This document shows positions 5,668-7,533 of a DNA stretch of 7,533 nt, piece by piece. The stretch is from the NCBI GenBank assembly GCA_009702845.1, contig WLHG01000047.1, positions 1 to 7,533 of the forward strand, given 5' to 3'. This DNA comes from Actinomycetota bacterium (GTDB lineage: Bacteria; Actinomycetota; Actinomycetes; Nanopelagicales; Nanopelagicaceae). Below the pieces are notes generated by a model that ran no database searches, was not told the origin of the DNA, and saw only the letters and a list, made by a program, of their open reading frames with translations. The position numbers and the translations under genes were made by a program. Within the stretch, counting starts at the first letter, position 1. Each line of letters starts with the position of its first letter.

Positions 5668-7031
5668 TCGCCAGTGATTTTTACCCGTGAGAGTGCTTGA
5701 TCAAGGCGCGATACTTCAACGATTTCCATGCCATCGATCTTTGTCTCTGATCCAGTTGGAACGAGGGCGCGTTTAAAACCTAAGCGGTAGGCCTCCTGTA
5801 AGCGACGAGTAACGCCACTAACTTTGCGGATTTCACCGGCTAAGCCAACTTCGCCAATTGCCACTAAATCAGCTGGCAGTGCAAGACCTTTAGCAGCAGA
5901 GGCGACAGCTAGAGCCAGGGCTAAATCAGCAGCGGGCTCAGACATTTTCATTCCGCCAACGGTGGCGGCATATACATCGCGGCCGCCGATACGCACTCCT
6001 GCGCGTAGTTCGAGAACGGCGAGCGTCATTGATGTACGGGCTGAATCAAGTCCTGAGACAACACGGCGTGCATTACCAAAGTCATTCTCACGCCCCTGGC
6101 TAACAAGGGCTTGAATTTCGGCAAGCAATGGCCGGCGTCCTTCAAGGGTAACGGTGACACATGTTCCCGGAACAGGTTCGGTGTGACGGGAAGTAAATAA
6201 ACCTGTGGGATCCAATACCGATTCAATACCAACATCGCTTAAATCAAAACATCCAACCTCATCTGAGGCCCCGAAACGATTCTTAATTGCGCGGATTAGA
6301 CGAAGACGTGAATGGCGTTCGCCTTCGAACTGCAAAACTACATCGACGATATGTTCGAGCAAACGTGGACCGGCTATTGATCCATCTTTTGTAACATGAC
6401 CAACTAATAGCAGAGTAATGTCGCGGTCTTTACAGATTCGAATTAATGCACCGGCAACTTCGCGTACTTGTGTGACGCCACCGGGAGAACCATCGGCAGT
6501 TGAGCTACCGATTGTTTGAATTGAATCGATAATAACCAGTTGTGGTTTAACTGCATCAATGTGTGCGATGACTGCGCCTAAGTCGGTCTCAGATGCCAAG
6601 AATAAAAGTGGATCGATAGCTTTGATTCGTTCTGCGCGCAGGCGAACCTGCGATGCCGATTCTTCGCCACTTATATAGAGCGCAGATAGTCCTTTAGATG
6701 CGGTTTGTGCGGCAACTGAAAGTAGCAGCGTAGATTTTCCGACTCCAGGTTCTCCCGCTAACAAAATCGCAGCACCTGGAACTAAGCCGCCACCTAAAAC
6801 CCGATCAAGCTCGCTGACGCCAGTAGGGCGTGCATGGGCGGCTGATAAATCAACATCACCAATTGGCGTGGCTTTATTTGTTACGCGGCCCGGGACGAGT
6901 GAGAGTTTCTTAGGAGCTGCGACCTCTTCGACGCATCCCCATGCCTGGCACTCTCCGCAGCGACCCACCCATTTTTGGGATGTCCAACCGCACTCAGTAC
7001 AGCGGAAGGGATCCTTTTCGACTTTTGCCAT
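5664..7031 (-). CDS. radA: DNA repair protein RadA (Sms), branched-DNA helicase
   Basis: A 455-residue RecA-like ATPase that promotes branch migration and processing of recombination intermediates in the cytoplasm. The N-terminal zinc finger is C11-x2-C14-x10-C25-x2-C28. Walker A is GEPGVGKST at 93-101, and Walker B ends VIIDS with D169. The RadA-specific KNRFG motif is at 250-254. From about residue 275 to the end is the Lon-protease-like domain that shapes the hexamer and has no proteolytic role. The length is normal and all motifs are intact. ATG at 7031 is the natural start: it gives the standard MAKxxxxFxC opening. No ribosome site is visible, but a -10-like TAGGCT lies six bases upstream. 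It is the first gene of a 4-base-overlapping chain with mutY and the GNAT gene. In many Actinobacteria disA follows radA; here it does not. Confidence 0.97.
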   Translation of the reverse strand: MAKVEKDPFRCTECGWTSQKWVGRCGECQAWGCVEEVAAPKKLSLVPGRVTNKATPIGDVDLSAAHARPTGVSELDRVLGGGLVPGAAILLAGEPGVGKSTLLLSVAAQTASKGLSALYISGEESASQVRLRAERIKAIDPLLFLASETDLGAVIAHIDAVKPQLVIIDSIQTIGSSTADGSPGGVTQVREVAGALIRICKDRDITLLLVGHVTKDGSIAGPRLLEHIVDVVLQFEGERHSRLRLIRAIKNRFGASDEVGCFDLSDVGIESVLDPTGLFTSRHTEPVPGTCVTVTLEGRRPLLAEIQALVSQGRENDFGNARRVVSGLDSARTSMTLAVLELRAGVRIGGRDVYAATVGGMKMSEPAADLALALAVASAAKGLALPADLVAIGEVGLAGEIRKVSGVTRRLQEAYRLGFKRALVPTGSETKIDGMEIVEVSRLDQALSRVKITGE

Positions 7032-7037
7032 AGGTAG

Positions 7038-7043
7038 AGCCTA
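7038..7043 (-). promoter_or_regulatory. radA: Candidate -10 element (TAGGCT) for leaderless radA
   Basis: On the minus strand TAGGCT is followed by CTACCT and then the radA ATG. This is TANNNT plus six bases plus ATG, as at 1060 and 4153. There is no purine-rich Shine-Dalgarno sequence before the ATG. It lies in the 26-base gap after the upstream gene, so the radA operon may have its own promoter besides read-through. No clear -35 was seen. Confidence 0.42.
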
Positions 7044-7057
7044 GAACTTAGGACTGA

Positions 7058-7533
7058 CTATTTCTTGGCTGCGGCAAGCGTTGCTGGATGTTGTATGACA
7101 AAGAGTGGGAGTGAGCGTGATTGAGCATCACGGATTCCAGCCATACGCATGTCGCACAGGCGTGCCAACTCGGCATAGGGAATCTCACCCATGAGTTTTT
7201 GTAGCTCGTATTTATTGGAGATATAGACAGGCTCTGTGCCAACATGGGCATCTGTGTTGCTCGTGCAGTACCAATCAAAATCATCTCCGCCATCGCCCCA
7301 TGCAAGACGTTCGTACTCACCGATTACAGTGATTGAGTATTCGCGCTCGCCGACTTCACGAGTTTCGAAACTACGGCGAAGTGGCAATTGCCAACAAACA
7401 TCTGGCTTGGTATCTACAAAGTGTTTCTTTTCTTTAATCGCTAAATGGTGAAGGACGCAGCCAAAAGATCCAGTGAAGCCTTCAGCCTCATAGCCCTTAC
7501 GATTTAAAAATATGCAACCATCTTCAACGCGAC
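7058..7533 (-). CDS. Conserved actinobacterial cysteine-containing protein of unknown function (C-terminal part, cut by window edge)
   Basis: The frame is open to base 7533, so the N-terminus lies outside the window; the TTG at 7387 is internal. The visible 157 residues end at a TAG 26 bases before radA. Numbered from the first full codon, Cys residues fall at 6 (EDGCIFLNR), 25 (GCVLHH), 46 (KPDVCWQLP), 89 (DWYCTS) and 126 (LARLC). With the tight DGC, GCVLH, VCWQLPLRR and WYC motifs, this suggests a metal or iron-sulfur site. The pattern resembles a protein family conserved across Actinobacteria, perhaps related to the YkgJ/DUF3109 type of Cys-cluster proteins; that link comes from memory of the motifs and is tentative. 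It is co-directional with radA and may be co-transcribed. No function is assigned. Confidence 0.75.
   Translation of the reverse strand, partial: RVEDGCIFLNRKGYEAEGFTGSFGCVLHHLAIKEKKHFVDTKPDVCWQLPLRRSFETREVGEREYSITVIGEYERLAWGDGGDDFDWYCTSNTDAHVGTEPVYISNKYELQKLMGEIPYAELARLCDMRMAGIRDAQSRSLPLFVIQHPATLAAAKK

Noticed and set aside
5824..6114. Plus-strand open frame of about 96 codons opposite radA
   Set aside because: It lies wholly within radA, has an Arg/Ser/Ala-rich composition typical of antisense frames, and no domain or start signal was seen.

Overview
The window looks like a chromosomal segment of a moderately low-GC actinobacterium. The ClpC fragment, the short MutY without a NUDIX domain, the RadA and the cysteine-rich protein at the right edge all read as actinobacterial versions. 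A clpC/mutY/radA neighbourhood is also familiar from that phylum. The composition (near 45-50% G+C by eye) and the secreted proteins with Ser/Thr/Pro linkers suggest a freshwater acI-type lineage (Nanopelagicales). That assignment is an inference and was not tested.

Plus strand, left half. Bases 1-1038 hold the 3' part of clpC, covering the second AAA+ ATPase module. About 20 bases later comes a tight two-gene unit of exported zinc-metallopeptidase-like proteins. The first (1060-2751) has an M6/immune-inhibitor-A-like catalytic region. The second (2756-4072) has an unrelated HExxH...E gluzincin-like region. The catalytic parts differ, but both proteins start with a 25-residue signal peptide followed by the same roughly 44-residue two-cysteine module and a Pro/Thr/Ser linker. 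A diverged second copy of the module lies further along the first protein. A 52-residue two-helix membrane protein (4153-4311) follows.

Minus strand, right half. Three genes are read right to left with 4-base stop/start overlaps: radA (7031-5664), mutY (5667-4816) and a GNAT acetyltransferase of the spermidine/spermine N-acetyltransferase type (4819-4346). Upstream of radA lies the C-terminal part of a conserved actinobacterial cysteine-containing protein (7533-7058), cut by the window edge. RadA (recombination-intermediate processing) and MutY (removal of A opposite 8-oxoG) make this a DNA-maintenance operon. The disA gene that often follows radA in related bacteria is absent here.

Regulation. 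Three start codons (1060, 4153 and 7031 on the minus strand) are each preceded by TANNNT and exactly six bases. This is the geometry expected for leaderless transcripts in Actinobacteria, and none of the three has a well-placed Shine-Dalgarno sequence. No RNA genes, insertion sequences, CRISPR arrays or prophage signals were seen, and there is no gene-free stretch over 300 bases. The most unusual material is the metallopeptidase pair with its shared, apparently shuffled N-terminal module and the HDxxHxxGxxH variant active-site motif of the first protein.
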